Assembly: GCF_000373565.1 (NCBI RefSeq)
Contig: NZ_KB891820.1
Span: 338,647 to 402,646, forward strand
Source of the DNA: Streptomyces sp. HmicA12
GTDB lineage: Bacteria; Actinomycetota; Actinomycetes; Streptomycetales; Streptomycetaceae
Length of the DNA stretch: 64,000 nucleotides
Direction: 5' to 3'
A program made the position numbers and the translations under genes. The notes under the pieces were generated by a model. It made no database searches, was not told the origin of the DNA, and saw nothing but the letters and a program-made list of their open reading frames with translations. Positions 8,132 to 16,461 of the stretch are shown here, one piece after another (position 1 is the stretch's first letter; every line of letters starts with the position of its first letter).

Positions 8132-9018
8132 ACCCGCCCCACCGCCACCGCCCCCGCCCGACACCCCTCCACCACGGCCTCACGCCACGAGTCCCCCCGA
8201 AGCCGCGCAGCGACAAGCGCCCCGGTGAACGCATCCCCCGCCCCGGTCGAATCCCGCACCACCACCCCCGCCACACCCTCGACCCGCTCCCGCACCACCC
8301 CACCCCGCGCGACCGAAGCCCCCGCTGCCCCCGCCTTCACGACGACCACCGGGAACCGCCCGCTCAGCTTCGCCCCGGCGTCCTCGATCCCCTCGGCCCC
8401 ACTGAGCAGCACGGCTTCGTCCCGGCTCGGCACCAGCACGTTCACCCCCTCCGCCAGTGCCAGGAACCGCTCGGCCCCCAACTGCCGCAGAAACCCGGCC
8501 GAAGCCGGATCCACACTCACCGGCACGCCACGCGCGCGTGCGTCCCGCACCGCGACGGCCACCAACGCCCGCCCGGTGTCGGAGAAGAACAAGTAACCCG
8601 ACAGGTGCAGCCACCCGACCCCGTCCAGATACCCGGCCGACCAGTCCCCGGGCCCCACCCGCAGGCACGCTCCGCTGTCCGTCAGGAACGTCCGCTCGCC
8701 GCCGTTCGCCTCGTCCACGAGGCAGATCACCGCCCCGGTCGGTGCCTCGGTGTCCACCACGAGCCGCGGCCGCACCCCGGCCCGTACGAGCGCCTCCTCG
8801 TGCCACCGCGCCGAGTCCACCCCGACCCGTCCCAGCAGACCCACCTCCCGGCAGCCCGTGTACGCCGCCCAGCACGCCACGTTCGCGCCCGCGCCACCCG
8901 GCACCGTACGGACCGAGGCCGCCGTGTCCGTCCCCAGGGCGAGCTGCCCGCGGTGGCGGGCGACGACGTCCGTGACGACGTCTCCGACGACGAGCAGCGC
9001 CCCGCCGGCCCGCGTCAC
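8110..9018 (-). CDS. psuK: PfkB-family kinase, probable pseudouridine kinase
   Basis: This 302-residue ribokinase-fold protein phosphorylates a nucleoside or sugar. PsuK makes pseudouridine 5'-phosphate from pseudouridine and ATP, feeding PsuG. The N-terminal PfkB signature is VPGGAGANVACW, and the C-terminal anion hole with catalytic Asp is DSTGAGDAFTGAL. The substrate assignment rests on the neighbour: the GTG start overlaps the psuG stop by 4 bp (GTGA), so the pair is translationally coupled. The last ten or so codons (GGRPPG and stop) lie inside the final copy of the 120-bp repeat, so the C-terminus may have been rewritten by repeat spread. Confidence 0.85.
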   Translation of the reverse strand: MTRAGGALLVVGDVVTDVVARHRGQLALGTDTAASVRTVPGGAGANVACWAAYTGCREVGLLGRVGVDSARWHEEALVRAGVRPRLVVDTEAPTGAVICLVDEANGGERTFLTDSGACLRVGPGDWSAGYLDGVGWLHLSGYLFFSDTGRALVAVAVRDARARGVPVSVDPASAGFLRQLGAERFLALAEGVNVLVPSRDEAVLLSGAEGIEDAGAKLSGRFPVVVVKAGAAGASVARGGVVRERVEGVAGVVVRDSTGAGDAFTGALVAARLRGDSWREAVVEGCRAGAVAVGRVGGRPPG

Positions 9019-9920
9019 GCCCCGGCCCAGGCCGCCGCGATCCGCCCGGCGAGCCGTACGTTCCCGCGAACGGCAGCCAAATTGGCCTCCAGCGAGGCTC
9101 CGTCGGTGTGCCGCACCAGATAGTCCAGCAGGAACGGCGTCACGCCCTGCCCGCTGACGCCCTCCTCCGCGCAGGCCCGCAGCCCGGCCTCCAGCACGCG
9201 CGCGTGCAGCACCGGATCCAACTGCGCTTCCTCCGGTACGGGGTTGGCGACGATCAGCGCCGACTCCTGGGCCGCCAAGCCGTCCTGGGCCCGCATCACC
9301 CGCGCCACCTCGTCCGGCGTGTGCAACGTCCAGTCCACCGGCTCCCCGGAGTCGGCGAGGTAGAAGCCGGGGAAGCGTCCGGTCCCGTACCCGGCCACCG
9401 CCACCCCCAGCGTCTCCAGGCGCTGCAACGTGGCCGGTACGTCGAGGATCGACTTGACCCCGGCGCACACCACGGTGATCCGGGTCCGCGCGAGCAGACC
9501 CAGGTCGGCCGACTCGTCCTGGGTCTGCGTCCAGCCCCGGTGGACCCCGCCGAGCCCGCCCGTGGCGAAGACCCGTACCCCGGCACGTGCCGCGAGCAGC
9601 GCCGTCGCGGAGACGGTCGTCGCTCCGCTCGCGCGCGTCGCCACGGCGAGCGGCAGATCGCGCTGGCTCAGCTTGCGTATGCCGTCCTCATTGGCGATCC
9701 GCTCCAACTGCACCTTGTCCAGGCCCACATGGGGTCGGCCGTCCAGCACGGCGATCGTCGCGGGTACCGCGTCCTCGTCCCGCACGACCTGCTCCAGCTC
9801 CAGCGCCACCTTCAGGTTGCGGGGGCGCGGCAGCCCGTGCGCGATGATCGTCGACTCCAGCGCCACCACCGGGCGCCCCGCTCCGACCGCGTCCCGTACC
9901 TCGTCCGACACGACCAACAT
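9015..9920 (-). CDS. psuG: Pseudouridine-5'-phosphate glycosidase
   Basis: The 301-residue enzyme reversibly splits the C-C glycosidic bond of pseudouridine 5'-phosphate into uracil and ribose 5-phosphate. Family motifs are clear: VALESTIIAHGLPRPRN at the N-terminus, the VATRASGATTVSAT segment with substrate contacts, FATGGLGGVHRG, and the conserved VVCAGVKSILD with the catalytic lysine region. The ATG at 9920 follows GGGAGGCGAGCGC. An 8-bp tandem repeat lies 34-80 bp upstream of the start. It is coupled to psuK downstream. Confidence 0.95.
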   Translation of the reverse strand: MLVVSDEVRDAVGAGRPVVALESTIIAHGLPRPRNLKVALELEQVVRDEDAVPATIAVLDGRPHVGLDKVQLERIANEDGIRKLSQRDLPLAVATRASGATTVSATALLAARAGVRVFATGGLGGVHRGWTQTQDESADLGLLARTRITVVCAGVKSILDVPATLQRLETLGVAVAGYGTGRFPGFYLADSGEPVDWTLHTPDEVARVMRAQDGLAAQESALIVANPVPEEAQLDPVLHARVLEAGLRACAEEGVSGQGVTPFLLDYLVRHTDGASLEANLAAVRGNVRLAGRIAAAWAGA

Positions 9921-9953
9921 GCGCTCGCCTCCCGCCAGTCGGAGCCCGAGGCT

Positions 9954-10000
9954 CCAGTGATCCAGTGATCCAGTGATCTGGTGATCCGGTGATCCGGTGA
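9954..10000. repeat. 8-bp tandem repeat (six units) in the psuG leader
   Basis: Six consecutive octamers, CCAGTGAT x3, CTGGTGAT, CCGGTGAT and a final CCGGTGA(G), occupy the region just upstream of the psuG ribosome-binding site. On the transcribed strand they read as CACYRGAT units. Such short-unit tandem repeats are unusual in this genome region. Confidence 0.9.
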
Positions 10001-10087
10001 GGAACTCGTCCCTGTCACCTGTCATCCCTGGCGGACGCGTATCGCTCTCAAACACGCCGCCTACAGGCGACGCGCACGCGAGCGGAC

Positions 10088-10125
10088 GGCAAGGGGGCTC
10101 CACGCGCGCGTGGAGCCCCCTTGCC
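10088..10125. terminator. Perfect 19-bp inverted repeat after fdhA
   Basis: GGCAAGGGGGCTCCACGCG and its exact reverse complement abut with no spacer, 18 bp after the fdhA stop. It would terminate fdhA transcription before it enters psuG. The flanking bases have no T-tract, as is common for Streptomyces terminators. Confidence 0.85.
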
Positions 10126-10142
10126 TCGACCGTGCTCCGCCT

Positions 10143-11369
10143 CTAGACGGGCCGTGCCCCGCTCAGCGCGCCATGCGGATCAAGGACGTACTTCCTGCTC
10201 GCCCCTTGATCGAACTCGGCGTAACCGCGGGGAGCCTCCTCCAGGCCGATCACGGTCGCGTTGACGGCCTTCGCGATGTGTACGCGTTCGTGCAGGATCG
10301 CCATCATCAGACCCCGGTGGTACGTCATGACGGGGCACTGTCCGGTCGTGAGCCGGTGGCTCTTCGCCCAGCCGAGGCCGAGTCGCACCTTCAGCGTCCC
10401 GGTGCGCGCGTCCTGGTCGACGCCGCCCGGGTCGTCGGTGACGTACAGGCCCGGGATGCCGAGCGCGCCGCCGGCCGTCGTGAGCCCCATCAGGGAGTTG
10501 AGGACGGTCGCCGGTGCCTCGGGCGCGTCCGGGCCGTGCGCGCGGGCCTCGAACCCGACCGCGTCCACGGCGGCGTCGACCTCCGGCACCCCCAGGATCT
10601 CGGCGACCTGGTCCTCGACCGTCCCGCGCGTCAGGTCGACCGTCTCGCAGCCGAAACTCCGTGCCTGCGCGAGACGTTCGGCGTTGAGATCGCCGACGAT
10701 CACCACGGCGGCACCCAGCAGGTACGCCGACGCGGCCGCCGCGAGACCGACGGGCCCGGCCCCCGCCACGTACACGGTCGAACCGACCTTCGTCCCCGCC
10801 GTCACCGCCCCGTGGAAGCCGGTCGGGAAGATGTCCGACAGCATCGTCAGATCGAGGAGCTTCTCGCGCGCCTGGTCGGCGTCGGGGAAGCGCAGCACGT
10901 TGAAGTCCGCGTACGGGATCATCGCGTACTCGGCCTGACCGCCGACCCAGCCACCCATGTCGACATAGCCATAAGCCGCCCCCGGCCGTGCGGGGTTGAC
11001 GTTCAGGCAGATGCCCGTCTTGCGCTCCTTGCAGTTGCGGCAGCGTCCGCACGCGATGTTGAAGGGCACCGAGACGACGTCCCCGACGTCCAGGAACTCG
11101 ACGTCGGGGCCCTTCTCGACGATCTCGCCGGTGATCTCGTGGCCGAGCACGAGTCCCTCGGGTGCCGTGGTGCGACCGCGCACCATGTGCTGGTCGCTGC
11201 CACAGATGTTGGTGGCGAGCACCTTGAGGATCACGCCGTGCCGGCACGTCCGGCCGACATTCGCGGACGCCACCCCCGGGCCGTCCTTCAGTTCAAGCGT
11301 CGGGTGCTCGATGGTCCTGACCTCGACCGCACCCGGCTTGAGATATGCGACTGCCCTGTTTCCGCTCAT
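10143..11369 (-). CDS. fdhA: Glutathione-independent formaldehyde dehydrogenase (zinc MDR family)
   Basis: This is a 408-residue medium-chain zinc dehydrogenase that closely matches the Pseudomonas putida formaldehyde dismutase/dehydrogenase type, recalled by sequence. Landmarks are the MSGNRAVAYLKPG start, the catalytic-zinc region NICGSDQHMVRGRT and GHEITGEI, the structural zinc cysteines CGRCRNCKERKTGIC, the family-specific GGWVGGQAEY loop and the Rossmann VYVAGAGPVGLAAAA. It oxidises formaldehyde (or alcohols) with bound NAD. A roughly 15-residue insertion after residue 30 (DGPGVASANVG) is present relative to the Pseudomonas enzyme. It is followed by a strong hairpin. Confidence 0.93.
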   Translation of the reverse strand: MSGNRAVAYLKPGAVEVRTIEHPTLELKDGPGVASANVGRTCRHGVILKVLATNICGSDQHMVRGRTTAPEGLVLGHEITGEIVEKGPDVEFLDVGDVVSVPFNIACGRCRNCKERKTGICLNVNPARPGAAYGYVDMGGWVGGQAEYAMIPYADFNVLRFPDADQAREKLLDLTMLSDIFPTGFHGAVTAGTKVGSTVYVAGAGPVGLAAAASAYLLGAAVVIVGDLNAERLAQARSFGCETVDLTRGTVEDQVAEILGVPEVDAAVDAVGFEARAHGPDAPEAPATVLNSLMGLTTAGGALGIPGLYVTDDPGGVDQDARTGTLKVRLGLGWAKSHRLTTGQCPVMTYHRGLMMAILHERVHIAKAVNATVIGLEEAPRGYAEFDQGASRKYVLDPHGALSGARPV

Positions 11370-11540
11370 GCCTGATCGCCGTCCCTTCGGCTCCGTTGCT
11401 CGTCTACGGCGGATGTTCCGGCTGTGCGCACGGTGGAGTCTGCTACCGAAACGGCTCGTTGAGGAGCCTTGCGGAGCAAGGCCGTCGAGGAAGAGGTCGA
11501 GGAAGAAACGGTGATGCGGAAACGGTCGCTCAGTAGGTGA

Positions 11541-11804
11541 TCAGCGACGCATCCGGCCGCGGTCGAGCAGCCCCACACCCAGCGCGGCGAGACCGATCTG
11601 GATCAGCCACTCGACCCAGTCCACGCCCTTGGTGTCCGCGACGTCGAGGCCCGCGGCGATCGCCGAGCCGAGCAGGGCCGCCACGATGCCGACGACGATC
11701 GTCGCGAGGATGCCGATGCGCTGCCGTCCTGGCAGCACCAGCCGGCCGAGCACGCCGATGACGATACCGATCACTATCGCGCTGAGAATCCCGGAGATCT
11801 CCAT
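11541..11804 (-). CDS. GlsB/YeaQ/YmgE family stress-response membrane protein
   Basis: This 87-residue, very hydrophobic protein has three transmembrane segments and the glycine-rich family pattern GILSAIVIGIVIGVLGRLVLPG near its start, then TIVVGIVAALLGSAIAAGL. Members are transglycosylase-associated or general stress proteins of unknown mechanism. The ATG at 11804 was chosen because the hydrophobic family domain begins immediately after it and the longer frame upstream is charged and non-conserved. Confidence 0.88.
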   Translation of the reverse strand: MEISGILSAIVIGIVIGVLGRLVLPGRQRIGILATIVVGIVAALLGSAIAAGLDVADTKGVDWVEWLIQIGLAALGVGLLDRGRMRR

Positions 11805-11957
11805 GTCTGTACGACTCCCTTGTGTGGGCGATGCCGCCAAGTCGCTTTCTGCGTCTTCGAGTCGTCTTCCCCTTGACGGCCCGTCCAGTCTGCGGGGCGA
11901 GCACACGACGAGCCGTCCAGTGAGAGGAGAGGCGCAGGTCAACTAGGGTGACCCGCC

Positions 11958-12359
11958 ATGACCACGAACGATCAGACCGCCGCCTCCACCGCATCTGCTG
12001 TCGCCACGGCCTCCGGCGCCTCCTTCGCCGTCCGTGTCCCGGAGGCCGAGCTGGAGCCGGAGCCGCTGGACCCCGCGCAGATCGTCTCGGGCACCCCCGA
12101 GGTCACCGGCAAGGTGCTGTGGGAGTCGGCGGACGGCAAGCAGCTGCGCGGCATCTGGCAGATCACGCCCGGCGTGGTCACCGACACCGAGGCGAACGAA
12201 CTGTTCGTGGTCGTCAGCGGCCGAGCCACCGTCGAGGTCGAGGGCGGCGACACCCTGGAGGTCGGCCCCGGCACCGCCGCGGTGCTGCGCGAGGGCGACC
12301 GCACGACGTGGACCGTGCACGAGACGCTGCGCAAGGCCTACCACATCACCCTGGGCTGA
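11958..12359 (+). CDS. Cupin domain-containing protein
   Basis: The 133-residue protein is a small single-domain cupin. The barrel runs from about residue 50 (VLWESADGKQLRGIWQITPG) through ELFVVVSGRATVEVEGGDTLEVGPGTAAVL to WTVHETLRKAYHITL. The usual metal histidines of the first cupin motif are not complete, which is typical of the (S)-ureidoglycine/ethanolamine-type or DUF861 cupins. A TAGGGT -10 element ends 8 bp before the ATG with TGAGAG 17 bp upstream, so the message is probably leaderless. It converges on the MFS transporter. Confidence 0.8.
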   Translation: MTTNDQTAASTASAVATASGASFAVRVPEAELEPEPLDPAQIVSGTPEVTGKVLWESADGKQLRGIWQITPGVVTDTEANELFVVVSGRATVEVEGGDTLEVGPGTAAVLREGDRTTWTVHETLRKAYHITLG

Positions 12360-12402
12360 ACTCCCGGCCGAACCGCCCTCCGGATCAGCCCAGTCAGCCC
12401 TG

Positions 12403-13728
12403 TCAGCCTTGTCGGGGTGTTCGACGAGTGAACAGCGCGAGCGCGCCGAGAGGCACCAACAGGCACGCCGCCGCCAGGTTCAGCCACGCGTAACTCGCCG
12501 TCGCCACCACTAGCCCCGCCGCCGCGCCCCCGACACCCGCCGCCAGGCTCGTCGTCAGATCGGACAGCCCCTGCGCTGCGGCCCGCGCTGCCTGCGGCAC
12601 GGAGTCGGTGAGCAGCGCGGAACCCGCGACGAGCCCCGCGGACCAGCCGAGCCCGAGCGTGAACAGCCCCGCCGCGCTCTGCGCCCGGTTGCCGTCCGCG
12701 GTTCCGGCGAGCAAGGCCGCGCACCCGAGCAGCCCGACCGCAAGCCCGATCACGGTGAGCCGCCCGAACCGGTCGGCCAGCCGCCCCATCACCGGTGAGA
12801 ACGCGTACATCCCCGTGATGTGCCCACTGATCACCAGGCCGATCAACTCGATGCCGGCACCGTGGTGTTCGAGATCCACCGGCGTCATCGACATGACAGA
12901 GACCATCGCGGTGTGCGACACGGCGACCGTCACCAGCGCCAACCGGGCACGGGGCGAGGCGGCGACCGCCGCGAACCCCGCCCGGACGGAACGTGCCTCG
13001 GGCCTCTGGTCCTCGGCGGGGGCCAGCGCCCGCGCGGTCAGCAGCGGATCGGGCCGCAGCGTGACGTGCACCAGAACGGCGGACACGAGGAACACCCCGG
13101 CCGCCCAGACGAACGGCCCGGCCTCCTTCGGTATCCCGAATCCGCTCACGCTGCGGCCCGCGGGCGCCGCGATATTGGGTCCGAGCACGGCACCGATGGT
13201 GGTGGCCCACACGACGGTCGAGATCGCCCGGGCCCGCCGGTCCGGCTCGGCCAGATCGGCGGCCGCGTACCGGGCCTGCAGATTCGCGGACGACGCCGCA
13301 CCGAACCCGGCCAGCCCGACGAGCAGCAGCGGAAAGCTCCCGACGACGGCGGCCAGCACGGTCACCACGGCGCCCACCGTGCCGATCAGATAGGCGAGCA
13401 CGAGCCCGGCCCGCCGCCCCCGCGCGTTCATCAACGCGGCCAGCGGCACCGAGAGCAACGCGGTCCCGGCGACACTCGCCGTGGACGCGAGCCCGGCCAG
13501 CGCCTCGTCCCCGCTCACCTTCTTGGCGAGCACGGCGGCGAGCGCGATCCCGGTCGCGGTCCCCAGTCCGCCGAGTATCTGAGAGGCGACGAGCACCCGC
13601 TGCGTACGCCGCTGCACCAGCTCGACGTCCGGCCCGGCACCTACAGCCGACTCGGCGCCCCCGGCCCCTGCGTCGATCGAGGACGAGCCCTTGAGGCGAT
13701 CGAGCCACCCACTCTCCGCACCCACCAC
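12403..13728 (-). CDS. MFS transporter
   Basis: This 441-residue protein has about twelve membrane segments in two six-helix halves joined by a charged loop near residues 215-245 (RALAPAEDQRPEARSVR). The A-motif-like loop LMNARGRRAGLVLAYLIG lies between helices 2 and 3, and its second-half counterpart is MGRLADRFGRLTVIGL. Substrate cannot be read from the sequence; drug or metabolite export is the usual role. The GTG start follows GGGGG. It lies 45 bp downstream of ogt on the same strand. Confidence 0.85.
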   Translation of the reverse strand: MVGAESGWLDRLKGSSSIDAGAGGAESAVGAGPDVELVQRRTQRVLVASQILGGLGTATGIALAAVLAKKVSGDEALAGLASTASVAGTALLSVPLAALMNARGRRAGLVLAYLIGTVGAVVTVLAAVVGSFPLLLVGLAGFGAASSANLQARYAAADLAEPDRRARAISTVVWATTIGAVLGPNIAAPAGRSVSGFGIPKEAGPFVWAAGVFLVSAVLVHVTLRPDPLLTARALAPAEDQRPEARSVRAGFAAVAASPRARLALVTVAVSHTAMVSVMSMTPVDLEHHGAGIELIGLVISGHITGMYAFSPVMGRLADRFGRLTVIGLAVGLLGCAALLAGTADGNRAQSAAGLFTLGLGWSAGLVAGSALLTDSVPQAARAAAQGLSDLTTSLAAGVGGAAAGLVVATASYAWLNLAAACLLVPLGALALFTRRTPRQG

Positions 13729-13773
13729 ACAACCCCCACCCCGACGAAGCGATACCGCAGCTCAGGGACCCTC

Positions 13774-14346
13774 TCAGAACAGCGGCTCGGGCAACACCCC
13801 TTCCAGCGCGAGCAACTTCCGCTTCGTCTCGAGGCCGCCCCCGAACCCCCCGATGCCGCCATCGCGCTCCACCACCCGATGGCACGGCACCACGACCGGC
13901 AGCGGATTCGCCCCCATCGCCGCCCCCACGGCCTGCGCGGCACCCGGCTGCCCGACCCGCCGCGCCAGATCCCCGTACCCCACGACCGCGCCGTACGACA
14001 CCCCGGCCGCCAGCTCGCGCAGCACCTCCCGGTTGAACCCGGTGATCAGCGACCAGTCGAGAGGCAGCTCGAAGTCGCGGCGCCGCCCGGCGAAGTAGTC
14101 CGCCAGCTGCCGTATCGCCTCGGCGAGCAACGGCGACTCCGGCGCCTCGACCGGCTCGGCCCCGAAACGGGAGCCGAGCCGGTCGAGCGCCTTGTCCCGC
14201 ACCGCTTCGGTGGCGTGGAAGACCACGCTCACCAGACCGTCCCGCGTCGCGGCGAGCAGCAGCGGCCCGATGTCGCTGCCCACGACGGCCCACACGACAC
14301 GCTGCGGCGCGGCCGTGCCCTGCTCGTTCTGCCCAGTGGCGTCCAT
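13774..14346 (-). CDS. ogt: Methylated-DNA--protein-cysteine methyltransferase
   Basis: The 190-residue suicide enzyme removes methyl groups from O6-methylguanine in DNA. The active-site motif VVPCHRVVERDG is intact with its cysteine, and the helix-turn-helix minor-groove reader VSYGAVVGYGDLARRVG and the GGFGGGLETKRKLLALEG tail are present. The N-terminal domain is of Ogt type without Ada cysteines. The ATG at 14346 lies 8 bp after a TACCGT -10 box, so the transcript is probably leaderless. Its promoter matches the SOS-independent DNA-damage type shared with uvrA and uvrB in this window. Confidence 0.95.
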   Translation of the reverse strand: MDATGQNEQGTAAPQRVVWAVVGSDIGPLLLAATRDGLVSVVFHATEAVRDKALDRLGSRFGAEPVEAPESPLLAEAIRQLADYFAGRRRDFELPLDWSLITGFNREVLRELAAGVSYGAVVGYGDLARRVGQPGAAQAVGAAMGANPLPVVVPCHRVVERDGGIGGFGGGLETKRKLLALEGVLPEPLF

Positions 14347-14353
14347 GCCGACC

Positions 14354-14376
14354 ACGGTACGGCCGGGCACTGACAA
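14354..14376 (-). promoter_or_regulatory. RecA-NDp/PafBC-type DNA-damage promoter of ogt
   Basis: On the minus strand TTGTCAGTG, 8 bp, then TACCGT: an exact match to the TTGTCRGTG-N8-TAnnnT promoter described for RecA-independent damage induction in actinobacteria. The -10 box ends 8 bp before the ogt ATG. Confidence 0.85.
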
Positions 14377-14386
14377 CGCCCGGCCG
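14360..14386. terminator. Inverted repeat between glpQ and ogt (probable glpQ terminator)
   Basis: Nine-base arms CGGCCGGGC and GCCCGGCCG enclose a 9-base loop 5 bp after the glpQ stop. The loop contains the TTGTCAGT core of the ogt promoter, so terminator and promoter are superimposed. Confidence 0.65.
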
Positions 14387-14390
14387 GCCG

Positions 14391-15275
14391 TCAGTCGTCC
14401 AGGGCCTCGCGCACCACGTCCGGGGCGTTGGTGATGATCCCGTCGACGCCGAGTCCGGCCGCGCGCCGGGTGCTCGCGGCGTCGTTGACGGTCCATGTGT
14501 AGACCTCGAGCGGCTTGCCGTGCGGCCCCTTGAGCGCGTGCACCGCGTCGACGTAGCCCGCGTCGATCGTCGTGTGGGACGGGTTGATCTGGTCGGAGAA
14601 CGTCGCGTACGCGGGCAGGTCGGCCACGGCCGGGGTGCCCAGGAAACCGGTCGTGATGTCGGGCCGCCGCTCGTGCACGGTCCGCACACTGTCCGCGCTG
14701 AAGCTCTGGATGACCAGCCGGTGCTTGATGTGCCCCCTCTTCAGCCAGCCGTCCCGGCCCAGCTGCCGCAGGATCTGGTCCTCGATGCCCGGATACAGCT
14801 CGGGTGACTTGATCTCCATGAGCAGCTTCTGGTGGTTGTGCTCGACCCGCTCCAGGTACTGGTGCAACGTCGGGATCCGCGCGCCGGTGAACTCGGCGCC
14901 CTTCCAACTGCCCGCGTCCAGCTTGGCGATCTCCGCGGCGGTGAAGTCCCGCACGTTCCACGGGGCGCGGTCGGGGAAGAGCTCCTCGACGTTCGTGGTC
15001 CGCGTCAGCGTGGTGTCGTGGAGGATGACGAGGGCGCCGTCCTTGGTGCGCTGCACATCGTTCTCGACCCAGTCGAAACCGAGGTCGTCCGCCTTGTCGA
15101 CGGCTTCGAGCGTGTTCTCGGGGGTGTAGGCGGAAGCACCGCGGTGCGCGACGATCACGGGGTCACCGTGTCCGGCGTGCTCGGTGGCGGCCTGAGCTGC
15201 GGTGGGCAGGGCCACCACTCCGATGACGACGGAACCGGTCACTGAGGCCAGTGCGGCTGCTGCGCGTGCGTACAC
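14391..15275 (-). CDS. glpQ: Secreted glycerophosphodiester phosphodiesterase
   Basis: The 294-residue exoenzyme hydrolyses glycerophosphodiesters from phospholipids or teichoic acids to glycerol 3-phosphate. A signal peptide (about residues 1-29, cleavage near AAQA-ATE) precedes the GDPD TIM barrel: VIVAHRGASAYTPENT (catalytic His/Arg and Glu), the second His in LVILHDTTLTRTT, KLLMEIKSP, and the closing YTWTVND. The position matches glpQ2 of S. coelicolor, a phosphate-starvation gene. A GTTCAACC word 86 bp upstream could be part of a PHO box. Confidence 0.93.
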   Translation of the reverse strand: MYARAAAALASVTGSVVIGVVALPTAAQAATEHAGHGDPVIVAHRGASAYTPENTLEAVDKADDLGFDWVENDVQRTKDGALVILHDTTLTRTTNVEELFPDRAPWNVRDFTAAEIAKLDAGSWKGAEFTGARIPTLHQYLERVEHNHQKLLMEIKSPELYPGIEDQILRQLGRDGWLKRGHIKHRLVIQSFSADSVRTVHERRPDITTGFLGTPAVADLPAYATFSDQINPSHTTIDAGYVDAVHALKGPHGKPLEVYTWTVNDAASTRRAAGLGVDGIITNAPDVVREALDD

Positions 15276-15346
15276 GTCTGCTCCTCATGCGTCGTGAGAT
15301 CACGGACCGCACGAGCGTGACAGCCTGGAGCCAACAGAAAACAGGC

Positions 15347-15368
15347 GAAGGATGGTCAGAGGTTGAAC
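15347..15368 (-). promoter_or_regulatory. Candidate PHO-box half site upstream of glpQ
   Basis: On the minus strand GTTCAACC (15368-15361), followed by TCTGACC, resembles one GTTCACC repeat of the Streptomyces PhoP box. The neighbouring repeat (GGTAACTCC side) is poorly conserved, so this is a weak candidate supported mainly by the known PhoP control of glpQ genes. Confidence 0.3.
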
Positions 15369-15546
15369 GGAGTTACCCAACTGCGACCACCCCCCGGGTC
15401 GGATGCCGGGATTCTTTACCGGAAAATCGTTCGAGCGTTCCCGTGTGAGCTTTAATCTCAGGCTCAACCGCGGCCACTTCGGTGGTCCTCGGCGGGGGCA
15501 CGAGCAGGACATCTCAGGGCACAACAGGGTGGAAGGGCTGCGACAC

Positions 15547-16401
15547 ATGCAGGGCACGGTCGACGGCTTCAGTTACGGGCTCGTCACTCCGGTGGTGGCG
15601 TATCTCATGGCCTGCCTGGGGGGCGCCCTGGGGCTGCGCTGCACCACAAGATCCCTCCTGGTGGCCCACAGCTGGCGGGTCGGCTGGCTCGCGCTCGGCT
15701 CGGCGGCCATCGGCTCCGGCATCTGGACGATGCACTTCATCGCGATGATGGGCTTCACGGTCAAGGGCATACCGATCCACTACGACCTGGCGACGACCTT
15801 CGCGAGTCTCGGGGTCGCCATCGTCATGGTCGGCGTCGGCGTCTTCATCGTCGGCTACAAGGGAGCGACCGGCACCGCACTGTTCACCGGAGGCACCATC
15901 ACCGGCCTGGGCGTCGCGTCGATGCACTACCTGGGAATGGCCGGAATGCGCCTTCACGGGACGATCCAGTACAACACCCTCACCGTGGCCGCCTCCGTGG
16001 TGATCGCCATGGCTGCCGCCACCGCCGCGCTGTGGGCTGCCGTACAGGTGCGCGGCTTCCTCTGGAGCCTCGGCGCGAGCCTCGTGATGGGACTCGCCGT
16101 CTCCGGCATGCACTACATGGCGATGGCGGGCGTCAGGGTCCACGTACAGGGCTCGGTCACCGGCAACCCCGGAGGGGACACGGCCACCACCATTCTCGCG
16201 CCCATGATGATCGGGCCCCTCTGCTTCCTCCTCCTGGCCGGCGTGGTCGTGATGTTCGACCCGCTGATGGTCATGGGCCGCCCCGACTGGCGCGACGCCC
16301 AGGAGGCCGCGGACCACCGGGGCGCCACGGCTCCCCGCGTCCCCCGCCCGCGCCGTGCCTCCGGCAGGCAGCAGGAGCGGCGCACCCCGCAGGGCTGGTG
16401 A
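15547..16401 (+). CDS. MHYT domain integral membrane sensor protein
   Basis: The 284-residue protein has seven membrane segments and three MHYT-type motifs, each at a helix end: TMHFIAMMGF, SMHYLGMAGM and GMHYMAMAGV. In this family the Met and His residues are proposed to coordinate copper and sense a diatomic gas or redox state. The usual C-terminal GGDEF/EAL output is missing; only a basic cytosolic tail (RPRRASGRQQERR) follows, so it would need a partner. The ATG at 15547 follows GGAAGG and starts MQGTVDGFSYG. Confidence 0.88.
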   Translation: MQGTVDGFSYGLVTPVVAYLMACLGGALGLRCTTRSLLVAHSWRVGWLALGSAAIGSGIWTMHFIAMMGFTVKGIPIHYDLATTFASLGVAIVMVGVGVFIVGYKGATGTALFTGGTITGLGVASMHYLGMAGMRLHGTIQYNTLTVAASVVIAMAAATAALWAAVQVRGFLWSLGASLVMGLAVSGMHYMAMAGVRVHVQGSVTGNPGGDTATTILAPMMIGPLCFLLLAGVVVMFDPLMVMGRPDWRDAQEAADHRGATAPRVPRPRRASGRQQERRTPQGW

Positions 16402-16431
16402 CGGCCGGTCCCGAGACCGGTTGTGGCCCGG

Positions 16432-16454
16432 TTGTCAGTGGTGGGTCGTACGGT
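16432..16454 (+). promoter_or_regulatory. RecA-NDp/PafBC-type DNA-damage promoter of uvrB
   Basis: TTGTCAGTG, 8 bp, TACGGT. The -10 box ends 7 bp before the uvrB ATG at 16462, predicting a leaderless message. No LexA-type GAAC-N4-GTTC palindrome is visible next to it. Confidence 0.85.
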
Positions 16455-16461
16455 GGATTCC

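Noticed and set aside
11440..11525. GTCGAGGAAGA direct repeats and three GAAACGG words upstream of fdhA as an operator
   Set aside because: Only two adjacent copies and irregular spacing; could be chance in purine-rich sequence, so not listed.
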